Below are positions 50,729 through 60,076 of a stretch of 64,000 bases of DNA, piece by piece. The notes beneath the pieces were generated by a model. The model made no database searches. It saw nothing but the letters and a program-made list of their open reading frames with translations, and was not told the origin of the DNA. The stretch's first letter is position 1. Every line of letters begins with the position of its first letter. The stretch is from Enterocloster clostridioformis (GTDB taxonomy: Bacteria; Bacillota; Clostridia; Lachnospirales; Lachnospiraceae), in contig NZ_JAIWZC010000001.1 in the NCBI RefSeq assembly GCF_020297485.1, positions 4,588,001 through 4,652,000 of the forward strand. Direction: 5' to 3'. The translations under genes and the position numbers were made by a program.

Positions 50729-51571
50729 ATGAAGTTTGGTGTAAGTTCCTATGTCTGGGTATCCCCGTTTTCAAATCATACCATAGAACAATTAAAGCAT
50801 GCCAAGGAGCTGGGATTTGACATCTATGAGATAGGCGTGGAAGATCCCTCGTCATTTGACCCTGCCTATGTGAAGCATGAAGCTGATAAGGCAGGTATAC
50901 AGGTTAACATATGCGGAGCCTTTGGCCCGGAGCGGGATATCAGCTCAGACGCTTCCCGTTACAGGGACAAGGGGATGGAGTATATCAGGACGCTGATTGA
51001 TATGGCATCGGTTTTTGGCTCCCCCTATGTGGCGGGACCTATGTATGCGGCAACCGGTAAGGCAAGGATGGCTTCAGAGGAAGAACGGACGCGGCAGAGA
51101 GCCTATGCGGTGGATAATCTCAGGGATCTTGCGGGCTATGCCGCCACAAAAGGAATCAGGCTGGCCCTTGAACCCCTGAACCGTTTTGAGACGGATTTTT
51201 TGAACACAGTTGACCAGGGGGTGGAACTTCTGGATGAGATTGGATGTGATAATGTAGGTTTTTTGCTGGACACATTTCATATGAACATTGAGGAGAAGAG
51301 TCTGGGGCAGGCGATCCGCAGAGCGGGCAGCAGGCTGTTTGACTTTCATGCATGTTCCAATGACCGGGGAACTCCGGGACAGGACCATCTTGACTGGGAT
51401 GAAATCAGCAAGGCGCTGAGGGATATTGGTTATGACGGCGCGGTGGTGATTGAATCTTTTACCACAGACATAACAGAGATAGCAAAAGCGGTTTCTCTGT
51501 GGAGACCCCTGGCCGCCAGCCAGGATGCGCTGGCCTTAGAGGGGCTGAAGTTTCTGAAGGAGAATTTATAA
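50729..51571 (+). CDS. D-tagatose/D-psicose 3-epimerase-family sugar epimerase
   Basis: The 280-residue TIM-barrel protein fits the DTE/DPE family. The metal-binding set is visible: ALEPLNRFETDFLNTVDQG (first Glu), FLLDTFHMNIEE (Asp and His), DFHACSNDRGTPGQDHLDW (His) and VVIESFTTD (second Glu). It likely moves a hydroxyl at C3 of a ketose or isomerises an inositol-type compound, starting catabolism of the imported sugar. AAAAAGGAGG precedes the ATG. It is the first gene of a six-gene operon with short gaps (46, 60, 7, 8, 10 bases). Confidence 0.88.
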   Translation: MKFGVSSYVWVSPFSNHTIEQLKHAKELGFDIYEIGVEDPSSFDPAYVKHEADKAGIQVNICGAFGPERDISSDASRYRDKGMEYIRTLIDMASVFGSPYVAGPMYAATGKARMASEEERTRQRAYAVDNLRDLAGYAATKGIRLALEPLNRFETDFLNTVDQGVELLDEIGCDNVGFLLDTFHMNIEEKSLGQAIRRAGSRLFDFHACSNDRGTPGQDHLDWDEISKALRDIGYDGAVVIESFTTDITEIAKAVSLWRPLAASQDALALEGLKFLKENL

Positions 51572-51616
51572 ATAGACATTTATAAATCAAAAACATTTAA
51601 CTAAGGAGGGTGTCAA

Positions 51617-52723
51617 ATGAAAAAAGGACTGTTAGCATTAATGGTGGTTTCGGGAATGACTCTGATGACTGCTTGTTCTGGTTCATCCCAGACAGAGACA
51701 ACAACCGCAGCACAGACCGCGGCAAAGGAAGAAACATCTCAGACAGAGCAGGCCGGGTCCAAAGAAGCAGAGGAGTCCAAAGCGGAAAGTGCGGGGGGAA
51801 AGGTTTACGGTTATATTACGCCGGGGCCGGATACATGGTATCAGCGCAATGTGGAAGGATTTCAGATGGGAGCGGAGAAGGATGGCAACAAGGTAGTTAT
51901 TTTAAATTCAGACTACGATGTCAGCAAAGAAGTCTCCAATATTGATTCCATGATTAACCAGGGCGTTGACGGGCTGTGTATCTTTTCCTTCAATGAAAGC
52001 GGAGCTAAAATAGCAGCAGAAAAATGCGCAAAGGCAGGTATACCGCTGGTGTCAACGGACAGTGTGGGAACAGCTCTGGATAACAATGGGAACGACATTG
52101 TTGCAGCTATTGACTTTGACTGGACAGAGATGGGCAACAATTACGGACAGTGGTTTGCGGATAACTGTCCGGGTGAAAATATCTTTGTGATCACAGGCAA
52201 CTTTGAGTCAGTGCCCTGCCAGAGGATAAATGAAGCTATGCAGGCAAAGGTGGATGAACTGGGCAAAAATAAGATAATCGATATTCAGGAAGGGGAATAT
52301 AATCCCAGCAAAGCTATTACGGTGGCACAGGATGCGATTGCTTCCGGCAAAGACTTTTCAGTTATCTTTGTTATGAATGAGGACATGGCAGCCGGTATTA
52401 TCCAGATGCTGGATTCTCAGGGAGTGGCAGACCGGTATAAGGTGGTTTCACAGAACGGTTCTCCCGCGGGCCTTCCCCTTATTAAGAACGGCAATCTGGA
52501 TTATACCATCTCATCATCTCCTGGCTGGGAGGGACTTGTTTCCTATCAGGTATTGAATCAGTACGCAACCGGAGCCAGCACAGCAGTTCAGCAGCAGGTT
52601 GAACTTCCTATTATGCCTGTGGACCAGAGTAATATTGATGACAAGACCAAGGTAGTGCCATGGGAAGTGGATGAGTGTTACTGGGATTTGACAAAAGAGT
52701 ATTTTCCGGAATTAATGCAATAG
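51617..52723 (+). CDS. Sugar ABC transporter substrate-binding lipoprotein
   Basis: The 368-residue protein starts with a lipoprotein signal whose lipobox is LMTAC, with the lipidated cysteine at residue 20. A Ser/Thr/Glu-rich spacer follows, then a type I periplasmic-binding domain (GYITPGPDTWYQRNVEGFQMGAEKDGNKVVIL...DYDVSKEVSNIDSMINQGVDGLCIF). It captures a monosaccharide or polyol outside the membrane for the RbsA/RbsC-type importer encoded next. CTAAGGAGGGTG precedes the ATG. The strong ribosome site fits the high expression usual for binding proteins. Confidence 0.93.
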   Translation: MKKGLLALMVVSGMTLMTACSGSSQTETTTAAQTAAKEETSQTEQAGSKEAEESKAESAGGKVYGYITPGPDTWYQRNVEGFQMGAEKDGNKVVILNSDYDVSKEVSNIDSMINQGVDGLCIFSFNESGAKIAAEKCAKAGIPLVSTDSVGTALDNNGNDIVAAIDFDWTEMGNNYGQWFADNCPGENIFVITGNFESVPCQRINEAMQAKVDELGKNKIIDIQEGEYNPSKAITVAQDAIASGKDFSVIFVMNEDMAAGIIQMLDSQGVADRYKVVSQNGSPAGLPLIKNGNLDYTISSSPGWEGLVSYQVLNQYATGASTAVQQQVELPIMPVDQSNIDDKTKVVPWEVDECYWDLTKEYFPELMQ

Positions 52724-52783
52724 GAAACATTTCAGTGGGGGTTCATATGAATCCCCATTTATAGATAAAGGGAGGGAAAGGAA

Positions 52784-54265
52784 TTGGGAAATATTTTATC
52801 CATAGACGGAATCTGCAAATCCTTTTCCGGCATACAGGTACTGAAGGATGTGAGCCTGGAGCTGGAGGCGGGGCAGATTATTTGCCTGGCAGGGGAAAAC
52901 GGGGCCGGCAAATCCACTTTGATCAAGATACTTTCCGGCGCGGAAAAACCGGACAAAGGAAAAATCACTATATTCGGAACCACATATGAACGGATGACTC
53001 CCGGTCAGGCTATGCATCTGGGAATCGCCACCATTTACCAGGATGCCGACCTTGTGAGCTCCCTTACGGTATCCGACAACATATTTTTGGGAAATGAAAG
53101 GCTGAGGGGCAGAGCCTTTGTGAACAGCAGGGAGCAGGAGGAGAGGACAAGGCGGCTGCTTCAGAGCCTCAGTATGGATATGAAGCCCTCCATGCTGGTG
53201 GAGGAGCTTTCACCGGGTCAGAAACAGAATCTTCAGATTGCAAAAGCCCTGCATCAGGAAGCGCGGATTCTGATTATGGATGAGCCAACGGCTTCTCTGG
53301 GAGAGGAGGAGACCGCATCTCTTATGAACCTGGTGGAACAGTTGAGGAAAAAGGGACTGGGCATCATCTATATCTCCCATTATTTAGAGGAGATGTTCCG
53401 TCTGGGAGATATGGCCTATGTCCTGAAGGATGGTGCAATGGTGAAAAAGCTTATGCTGAAAGAGACAAATCAGGATGAGCTGATTAAGGCCATGGTGGGA
53501 AGGGATGCATCCAACTTCTATCAGAAAGGCAGCTTTTCATCCGGTGACAGGGCTCTTGTGGCAGAGCATTATTCCGGCAACCGTATTGTCCGGGATGTGA
53601 GCTTTTCAGTGTCCAGGGGGGAGGTGTTTGGCCTGGGCGGTCTGGTGGGCGCGGGAAGGACGGAGCTGGTTCGTATGATATACGGGGCCGATAAAAAGGA
53701 TTCAGGAACCCTGTCCCTGGATGGAAAGGATATCACTCCCACAAATCCCAAATCCGCTGTAAAAAGAGGGGTATTCCTTGTCTCGGAGGACAGAAAGGGC
53801 GAAGGTCTTTTTCTGATACGTTCGGCCAGGGAAAATCTTACTATATCAAAAAACGACAATTCCTTTTTTCTGAATCTGAGAAAGGAAAAAGGAATTGTGG
53901 ATAAAAGCATACAGCAGCTTAAGATAAAGGTATTCAGCCAGGAGCAGGAGGTAGGAAACCTGAGCGGCGGCAACCAGCAGAAGGTGGTTATTTCCCGCTG
54001 GCTTCTGGAGGACGGAGATGTATATATTTTTGACGAGCCCACCAAGGGCGTGGATGTGGGGGCCAGAGAGGAAATCTATAAGCTGATTGAAAAACTGGCA
54101 AAGGAACAGAAGATTGTAATTATGGTATCCTCCAACATGCCCGAGCTTATTTCCATGAGTGACCGGATTGGGGTCATGAGGGAAGGGCGGCTGGTGCGTA
54201 TCCTGGATTCGGCAGATGTCACAGAAGATGGGCTGATAAAAGAGTATATTGGAGTGAAGGAGTGA
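52784..54265 (+). CDS. Sugar ABC transporter ATP-binding protein (RbsA type, two ABC domains)
   Basis: The 493-residue protein has two fused ATPase domains. The first has Walker A GENGAGKST (about residues 33-41), the signature LSPGQKQ and Walker B ILIMDEPTASLG. The second has the degenerate P-loop GLVGAGRTEL, the signature LSGGNQQK and VYIFDEPTKGVD. Only the first is expected to hydrolyse ATP efficiently, as in RbsA/MglA. The start codon is TTG, with GGGAGGG 7 bases ahead. The permease gene begins 7 bases downstream. Confidence 0.95.
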   Translation: MGNILSIDGICKSFSGIQVLKDVSLELEAGQIICLAGENGAGKSTLIKILSGAEKPDKGKITIFGTTYERMTPGQAMHLGIATIYQDADLVSSLTVSDNIFLGNERLRGRAFVNSREQEERTRRLLQSLSMDMKPSMLVEELSPGQKQNLQIAKALHQEARILIMDEPTASLGEEETASLMNLVEQLRKKGLGIIYISHYLEEMFRLGDMAYVLKDGAMVKKLMLKETNQDELIKAMVGRDASNFYQKGSFSSGDRALVAEHYSGNRIVRDVSFSVSRGEVFGLGGLVGAGRTELVRMIYGADKKDSGTLSLDGKDITPTNPKSAVKRGVFLVSEDRKGEGLFLIRSARENLTISKNDNSFFLNLRKEKGIVDKSIQQLKIKVFSQEQEVGNLSGGNQQKVVISRWLLEDGDVYIFDEPTKGVDVGAREEIYKLIEKLAKEQKIVIMVSSNMPELISMSDRIGVMREGRLVRILDSADVTEDGLIKEYIGVKE

Positions 54266-54272
54266 AGGACAG

Positions 54273-55235
54273 ATGAAGGACAGAAATAATCTGAAATACA
54301 AAATTTTAAGTCAGCAGTGGCTCATACTTCTGTTGATTATTTTACTGATATCCGTGCTTACGGCGCTGAAGAATCCCAGGTTTCTTATGCTTAACAATGT
54401 GATGAATATTTTTGAGCAGATTGCAGTTCTGGGCCTGGTGGCTGCGGGCGCTACTATCCTGATTATATCAGGGAATTTTGACATATCGGTTGGGGCGGTC
54501 ATTGGACTGAGCTCCTGTCTCATGGCAATGATGATGAACGCGGGGATCCCCATTCCCGCAGCCGCAGCCGCAGGCATCCTCACAGCCATGTTCTGTACGT
54601 TTTTTAACGGGGTACTTGCGATTCTTTTTAAGGCGCCTTCCTTTATAATTTCGCTGGCAACCACCAGCGTATATACAGGAGCGGCCCTCTATCTGACAAA
54701 AGGAGTCATTCAGACCGTGTACGGAAAATTTGATACAATGAACCGGTTCCGCCTGTTTGGGGCAGTTCCTCTGATTTTTATTATCAGCCTGATGGGGTGC
54801 GTGGTGGTTGGCATTATACTGCGGTATACGCAGATAGGACGGCGTATCTTTGCCATTGGTTCTAATGAGAAAGCGGCATTCCTGTCAGGTATCAAGGTGA
54901 CCAGGAATAAGCTTATATTCTTTGCCATGAATGGCTTTTTTGTAGGCCTGGCTGCTGTCCTCCTGCTGTCCAGGGTGGGCTCGGCCCTGCCCTCCACAGG
55001 AGCGGGATATGAGCTTCAGGCCATGGGCGCGGTGGTAATTGGCGGAGCGCCTATTAACGGTGGAAAGGGAAATATTGTAGGAACATTTTTCGGCGTACTG
55101 CTTATGGGACTTATCTCCAACGTGCTGAATATACTGGGAGTCAACTCTTATCTTCAGGAGATTGCTTCCGGCGCCCTGATTATCATATCTCTGGGAATCA
55201 GCGCCATCAGGGTCCATATGCTCACAAAGAATTAG
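54273..55235 (+). CDS. Sugar ABC transporter permease (RbsC type)
   Basis: The 320-residue permease has about nine to ten membrane helices. The RbsC-family marks are LVAAGATILIISGNFDISVGAVIGLSS near residue 55, AIGSNEKAAFLSGIKV near residue 195, and the C-terminal GTFFGVLLMGLISNVLNILG. It forms the membrane channel with the preceding ATPase. It probably works as a homodimer, since there is only one permease gene. GAAGGACAG lies 5 bases before the ATG. Confidence 0.95.
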   Translation: MKDRNNLKYKILSQQWLILLLIILLISVLTALKNPRFLMLNNVMNIFEQIAVLGLVAAGATILIISGNFDISVGAVIGLSSCLMAMMMNAGIPIPAAAAAGILTAMFCTFFNGVLAILFKAPSFIISLATTSVYTGAALYLTKGVIQTVYGKFDTMNRFRLFGAVPLIFIISLMGCVVVGIILRYTQIGRRIFAIGSNEKAAFLSGIKVTRNKLIFFAMNGFFVGLAAVLLLSRVGSALPSTGAGYELQAMGAVVIGGAPINGGKGNIVGTFFGVLLMGLISNVLNILGVNSYLQEIASGALIIISLGISAIRVHMLTKN

Positions 55236-55243
55236 GGAGGTTC

Positions 55244-56281
55244 ATGATGAAAAGTATAGGAATCATTGGATGCGGAAGGATTGCCCAGGTAAGGCATATT
55301 CCGGAATACGCAGACCACCGGGACGCAAGGCTTTATGCGTTTTATGACCTGAACCCGGAGAGGGCCAGAGAGCTCGCCGGTACATACGGAGGCCGCGTTT
55401 ATGAGACATATGAAGAACTGCTGGAGGATGAAAAAATCGACGCTGTCTCCATATGTGTTCCCAATGAGTTTCACGCAAAGATATCCATTGCCGCACTGAA
55501 GGCGGGCAAGGATGTACTTTGCGAAAAACCAATGGCAGTAACCCTTGAGGAGTGCCGCCAGATGGCAGAAGCTGCTGAGGAAACAGGGAAATGCCTTATG
55601 ATTGGGCAGAATCAGAGACTAGCCAAAGGCCATGCGCTTGCCAGGAAGCTGATTGAGCGCGGGGATATTGGAAAGGTTATAACCTTTAAGACTACCTTTG
55701 GACATGGAGGCCCGGAAACCTGGAGCATTGATCCCGGCAGCAATACCTGGTTTTTTGACAAAAAAAAGGCTGCCATGGGAGCTATGGCGGATCTGGGAAT
55801 CCATAAGACAGATCTGATCCAGTACCTGATGGGAGAACATGTGGCAGAGACTACAGCTGTGATTACCACCCTGGATAAAAAAGATGGGAGCGGAAACCTG
55901 ATCGGGGTGGACGACAATGCCATCTGTATCTATAAGATGGAATCAGGCGCAGTGGGAACTATGACAGCCAGCTGGACCTACTATGGTCAGGAAGACAACT
56001 CCACCATATTGTACGGGTCCAAGGGAATTATGCGTATCTATGAGGACCCGGAATACTGCATCAAGATTATAAAGCCGGACAATGAGGTCATACTGTACAA
56101 TGTAGATCAGATTCAGACCAATGACAAGCAGACAAAATCAGGCGTAATAGACGCCTTTATGGACTGTATTGTTCACGGAAAGGAAGCACAGCTCAGTGGA
56201 AAAAGCGTACTCAGCGCCATGGAAGCAGTTTTTGCAAGTATAGAATCTGCCAAAACAGGAAAAACAATTAAAATAGGCTAA
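55244..56281 (+). CDS. Gfo/Idh/MocA-family NAD(P)-dependent oxidoreductase
   Basis: The 345-residue enzyme has an N-terminal Rossmann fold (GIIGCGRIAQVRHI, about residues 6-19) and the family EKP motif in VLCEKPMAVTLEEC near residue 95. A C-terminal alpha/beta domain carries the DLGIHKTDLIQYL catalytic segment with its Asp/His. Such enzymes oxidise sugars or inositols at C1, C2 or C3. In this operon it probably works before or after the two isomerase/epimerase products. TAGGGAGG precedes two adjacent ATGs at 55244 and 55247; either could be used. Confidence 0.92.
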   Translation: MMKSIGIIGCGRIAQVRHIPEYADHRDARLYAFYDLNPERARELAGTYGGRVYETYEELLEDEKIDAVSICVPNEFHAKISIAALKAGKDVLCEKPMAVTLEECRQMAEAAEETGKCLMIGQNQRLAKGHALARKLIERGDIGKVITFKTTFGHGGPETWSIDPGSNTWFFDKKKAAMGAMADLGIHKTDLIQYLMGEHVAETTAVITTLDKKDGSGNLIGVDDNAICIYKMESGAVGTMTASWTYYGQEDNSTILYGSKGIMRIYEDPEYCIKIIKPDNEVILYNVDQIQTNDKQTKSGVIDAFMDCIVHGKEAQLSGKSVLSAMEAVFASIESAKTGKTIKIG

Positions 56282-56291
56282 GGAGAATGAG

Positions 56292-57206
56292 ATGAAGTTA
56301 GGGTTTGTAAGTGCCATCCTGGATGGATGGACTTTTGAGGAAATGATGGATACGGCCGCCGGACTGGGGTATGAGTGCGTGGAAGCCGCTTGCTGGCCCC
56401 AGGGGAAAGCGGAACGCCGCTATGCGGGTGTCAGCCATATTGACGTGGATAATGACAGCCGTGAGTACGTGAACCATATTCATGAGACATGTAAAAAGAC
56501 AGGAGTTGAGATCAGCGCCCTGGCATATTATCCCAATACCATGGACGGTGATTTTCAGAAACGGGAGGCTGCCATACGGCACCTTAAAAAGGTAATTGCA
56601 TTTTCAGAAAAGCTGGGCGTTGGAATGGTCACCACCTTTGTGGGCAGGGATCAGACTAAGAGCGTGGAAGAAAATCTTGAGGCATTTGGCCGGATATGGC
56701 CTCCTATTATCCAATATGCTGAGGAGCACGGTGTCAGAATCGCAATTGAAAACTGTCCGATGCTGTTTGGAAGAGAACAGTGGCCAGGGGGGAATAACCT
56801 GTTTACGTCACCCGCTCTTTGGCGAAAAATGTTTGATATGATACCCAGCAAAAACTTTGGCATCAATTACGATCCCAGCCATTTTGTGTGGCAGATGATG
56901 GATTATATCCAGCCTATTTATGAATTCAGAGAGAGGATATTCCATGTACACTATAAGGACATCAAGGTTTATCCCCAGAAGCTTAAGGATGTGGGAATCA
57001 TGGCATATCCGCTGGAATATATGGAACCCAAGCTTCCGGGACTGGGAGATGTGGACTGGGGACGTTATGTGTCTGCGCTGACTGATATTGGTTATGATGG
57101 GTTTACATGCGTGGAAGTTGAGGACCGGGCGTTTGAGGCGGACCGTGAAAGGATTCTGGACAGCTTAAAGCTTTCAAAACGTTACATAGAGCAGTTTGTA
57201 ATATAA
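56292..57206 (+). CDS. Sugar-phosphate isomerase/epimerase, TIM barrel
   Basis: The 304-residue protein is a xylose-isomerase-like TIM barrel. It has CVEAACWPQGK near residue 30, AIENCPMLFG (metal Glu), GINYDPSHFVWQ (Asp/His), FHVHYKDIKVY (His), and FTCVEVEDRAF (second Glu) near the end. It is not close to the epimerase at the start of the operon, so two different isomerisation or dehydration steps are likely, as in inositol or 3-keto-sugar pathways. AAGGAGAATGAG precedes the ATG. It is the last gene before a strong terminator. Confidence 0.88.
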   Translation: MKLGFVSAILDGWTFEEMMDTAAGLGYECVEAACWPQGKAERRYAGVSHIDVDNDSREYVNHIHETCKKTGVEISALAYYPNTMDGDFQKREAAIRHLKKVIAFSEKLGVGMVTTFVGRDQTKSVEENLEAFGRIWPPIIQYAEEHGVRIAIENCPMLFGREQWPGGNNLFTSPALWRKMFDMIPSKNFGINYDPSHFVWQMMDYIQPIYEFRERIFHVHYKDIKVYPQKLKDVGIMAYPLEYMEPKLPGLGDVDWGRYVSALTDIGYDGFTCVEVEDRAFEADRERILDSLKLSKRYIEQFVI

Positions 57207-57286
57207 TAAAAAGCCGGTATAATCTAATATCTCATAATTACTCCCCTTTTCTCAGCGATTCCCTGTTTTTTCTCTCTGAAAACCGG

Positions 57287-57330
57287 CCTCCGGAAAAATC
57301 ATGTTTATGGTTTTTCCGGAGGTTTCCTTT
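57287..57330 (+). terminator. Terminator of the epimerase-ABC operon
   Basis: CCTCCGGAAAAA pairs perfectly with TTTTTCCGGAGG, followed by TTTCCTTTT. Confidence 0.9.
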
Positions 57331-57427
57331 TCACATGATATTCCACATGTTTTTCGTATCGCTCTTTTTGGCAGTCCCTTATTGCGGTTAGTCAAAATTG
57401 CACAAATAGGGCTAAGATTGATAACAG

Positions 57428-57446
57428 TTTGCCAATATGTGGCAAA
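57428..57446. promoter_or_regulatory. Inverted repeat upstream of the flavodiiron gene, candidate operator
   Basis: TTTGCCA-ATATG-TGGCAAA is a perfect dyad with 7-base arms, about 95 bases before the start codon. It could bind an oxygen-, NO- or redox-responsive regulator. The regulator is unknown. Confidence 0.6.
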
Positions 57447-57538
57447 TGCAATAGACACAGGGCGGGATTTGCGTTAAAGTGGAATCATAGAATAACTTAT
57501 TATCTGTAATTCATGTGTGTAAAGGAGAGGTGCTGACT

Positions 57539-60076
57539 ATGGAAGCGATTAAATTGAGAGACGGGTTTTACTGGACGGGTATTATTGACGACAAGCTGCG
57601 GGTGTTTGATATTGTGATGTATACGGAGTTTGGCACAACCTACAATTCCTATGTGATGAAGACCGGGAATAAGGTGGTGTTATTTGAGACGGCAAAGGCC
57701 AGGTTTTTTGACGACTATCTGGAAAAATTGAAAGAGGTGATTGACGTCACGAAGATTGACTATCTGGTGACCAGCCACACGGAGCCGGACCATGCGGGGA
57801 GTGTGGAGCGGCTGCTGGATTACAGTCCCCAGATGAAGATACTGGCGACTCCCTGTGCCATTAGTTTCTTAAAAGAAATCGTGAACCGGGACTTTGTCAG
57901 CATTGCGGTGAAGGACGGCCAGCGGATGACCATTGGCCAGCGGACACTGCATTTCATGCTGGTTCCAAACCTGCACTGGCCGGATACCATGTACACATTT
58001 ATCGAGGAGGAGCAGATTCTGGTGACCTGCGATTCCTTCGGCTCCCACTACTGCCTGGAAGAGGTGGTGTCGGATAAGATTCAGAATGAGGACGATTACA
58101 TAAAGGCGCTGCGCTACTATTTTGACTGTATTATCGGTCCATATAAACCGTTTATGCTGAAGGCCCTGGACCGGGTGAAATCCCTGGATATCAGCATGGT
58201 GTGCACGGGTCACGGTCCGGTGCTGGTGGGTGACAGAATTAAGCAGGTGATGGCCCTTTACCGGGAATGGTCCACGGTGGTAAATCCAAACGGGAAGAAA
58301 ACCGTTATCATCCCTTACGTCAGCGCCTACGGATATACGGGACTGCTGGCGGAGAAGATTGCGGAGGGAATTGCCGACAGCGGCGATATCGACGTGCGCA
58401 GCTACGATATGGTGACGGCCGACACGGCGAAGGTGCAGGAGGAGTTACAGTTTGCAGACGGAATTCTGTTTGGTACGCCCACCATTATTGCCGAGGCGCT
58501 GCGTCCTATCTGGGATTTGACGCTGGGCATGTTCAGTGTGACCCACGGCGGAAAATATGCGGGAGCGTTCGGCAGCTACGGCTGGAGCGGCGAGGGAGTA
58601 CCCCATATCACCGAGCGCTTGAAACAGTTGAAAATGAAGGTGGTAAACGGATTCAAGGTGCGGTTCAAACCGTCGGAGGCGGATTTGGTGAGTGCCTATG
58701 AGTTCGGATACCAGTTCGGATGTCTGGTGCAGTCCAAGAAGCCGGGGGCAGCGGCGGCAAAGGGCAGCAGGAAACTGGTTAAATGTCTGGTTTGCGGGGA
58801 GATTTTTGATTCCTCCATCGAGATTTGTCCTGTCTGCGGCGTGGGCCGGGAGAACTTTGTGCCGGTGGACGATGTGGTAAATGATTTCACCAACAACACG
58901 GCCAGCGACTATCTGATTCTCGGTAACGGCGCGGCCGGATTTAATGCCGCAAAAGCCATCCGGGAGAGGGATGCCACAGGGCGGATTATTATGGTATCCG
59001 AGGAGCCCTATCCGTCCTACAACCGTCCCATGCTGACCAAATCCCTGGTCGCAGGTCTGGAGCCGGAGCAGATAGCTATGGTGGATGCTGCATGGTATGA
59101 GGAAAATCAGGTGCGCCAGATGCTTGGAAAACGGGTGGAGAGCGTGGATATGGATGCCAGAGAGGCGCTTCTTGACGACGGAACGAAGCTGCATTTCACG
59201 AAGCTGATTTACGCCCTGGGAAGTGAATGCTTTATTCCGCCTATGGAAGGAAGCAAGTTACCGGAGGTGGCGGCAATCAGACGGCTTTCTGATGTCAGAA
59301 AGGTGGAGACTCTGATGATGAGCACGGGGAAGGCCGTGGTTATCGGAGGCGGCGTTTTGGGACTGGAAGCAGCGTGGGAGCTTAAGAAGGCCGGCCTTGA
59401 GGTGACAGTGCTTGAAATGGCGCCATCCCTGATGGGACGTCAGCTGGATGAGAGTTCCGGGGAGCAGTTGAAGATAATTGCATCCAAAGCCGGTGTGGTT
59501 ATCCGCACCGGTGTCAATGTGGAAGCCATCGAGGGGGACGGCCATGTGAGCGGTGTCCGCCTGAAAACCGGGGAAGTGGTGGAAGCCGGGATGGTGATTG
59601 TGTCCGCAGGCATCCGCGCCAACATAGAGCTGGCGAAGAAGATGGGATTGGAGACGAAGAAGGGGGTAGTTGTCAATGAGCTGATGGAGACCTCCGTTTC
59701 CGGCATCTATGCCTGTGGTGACTGTGCACAGTACCATGACACGAATTACGGCATCTGGCCGGAGGCTGTGGAGCAGGGCAAGACTGCCGGCGCCAACGCG
59801 GCCGGTGACAGTCTGGAATACACTCCGGTACCTGCGGCCCTGACCTTCCACGGTATGAACACCGCCCTGTTTGCCGCGGGCGACAACGGAAGAAATCCGA
59901 ATCTCTATTATAAAACAGTGGAATTCAGGGATATGGGTAAGGAACAGTACCGGAAATACTATTTCCTGAATAACCGGATGAGCGGTGTAATTCTGTTAGG
60001 TGATTTGTCCCGGATGGCGGTCATGACGGAAGCGCTGGAGAACCATGCTGCTTATCAGGATGTGATGGAGAATTAG
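57539..60076 (+). CDS. Flavodiiron protein fused to rubredoxin and NADH:rubredoxin reductase domains
   Basis: The 845-residue protein joins three modules. Residues 1 to about 255 form the diiron beta-lactamase-like domain with every ligand present: H80-x-E82-x-D84-H85, H146, D165, H225. A flavodoxin domain (about 262-395, VIIPYVSAYGYTGLLAEKI) follows. A rubredoxin-like domain (CLVCGE...CPVCG) comes next, at about 415-450, and then an FAD/NADH reductase (LILGNGAAGFNAAKAI; GGGVLGLEAAWEL; CGDCAQY). All parts needed to take electrons from NADH to O2 or NO are in one chain, so it should detoxify oxygen or nitric oxide in this anaerobe. Separate subunits are more common. GTAAAGGAGAGG precedes ATG 57539. 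Confidence 0.95.
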   Translation: MEAIKLRDGFYWTGIIDDKLRVFDIVMYTEFGTTYNSYVMKTGNKVVLFETAKARFFDDYLEKLKEVIDVTKIDYLVTSHTEPDHAGSVERLLDYSPQMKILATPCAISFLKEIVNRDFVSIAVKDGQRMTIGQRTLHFMLVPNLHWPDTMYTFIEEEQILVTCDSFGSHYCLEEVVSDKIQNEDDYIKALRYYFDCIIGPYKPFMLKALDRVKSLDISMVCTGHGPVLVGDRIKQVMALYREWSTVVNPNGKKTVIIPYVSAYGYTGLLAEKIAEGIADSGDIDVRSYDMVTADTAKVQEELQFADGILFGTPTIIAEALRPIWDLTLGMFSVTHGGKYAGAFGSYGWSGEGVPHITERLKQLKMKVVNGFKVRFKPSEADLVSAYEFGYQFGCLVQSKKPGAAAAKGSRKLVKCLVCGEIFDSSIEICPVCGVGRENFVPVDDVVNDFTNNTASDYLILGNGAAGFNAAKAIRERDATGRIIMVSEEPYPSYNRPMLTKSLVAGLEPEQIAMVDAAWYEENQVRQMLGKRVESVDMDAREALLDDGTKLHFTKLIYALGSECFIPPMEGSKLPEVAAIRRLSDVRKVETLMMSTGKAVVIGGGVLGLEAAWELKKAGLEVTVLEMAPSLMGRQLDESSGEQLKIIASKAGVVIRTGVNVEAIEGDGHVSGVRLKTGEVVEAGMVIVSAGIRANIELAKKMGLETKKGVVVNELMETSVSGIYACGDCAQYHDTNYGIWPEAVEQGKTAGANAAGDSLEYTPVPAALTFHGMNTALFAAGDNGRNPNLYYKTVEFRDMGKEQYRKYYFLNNRMSGVILLGDLSRMAVMTEALENHAAYQDVMEN

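Larger units (their letters stand above)
57207..57538. other. Intergenic region before the flavodiiron fusion gene
   Basis: This 332-base gap holds the operon terminator and, nearer the right end, an inverted repeat at 57428-57446. No coding potential was seen. I could not fix a promoter with good spacing; TAGAAT at 57488 is a possible -10. Confidence 0.5.
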
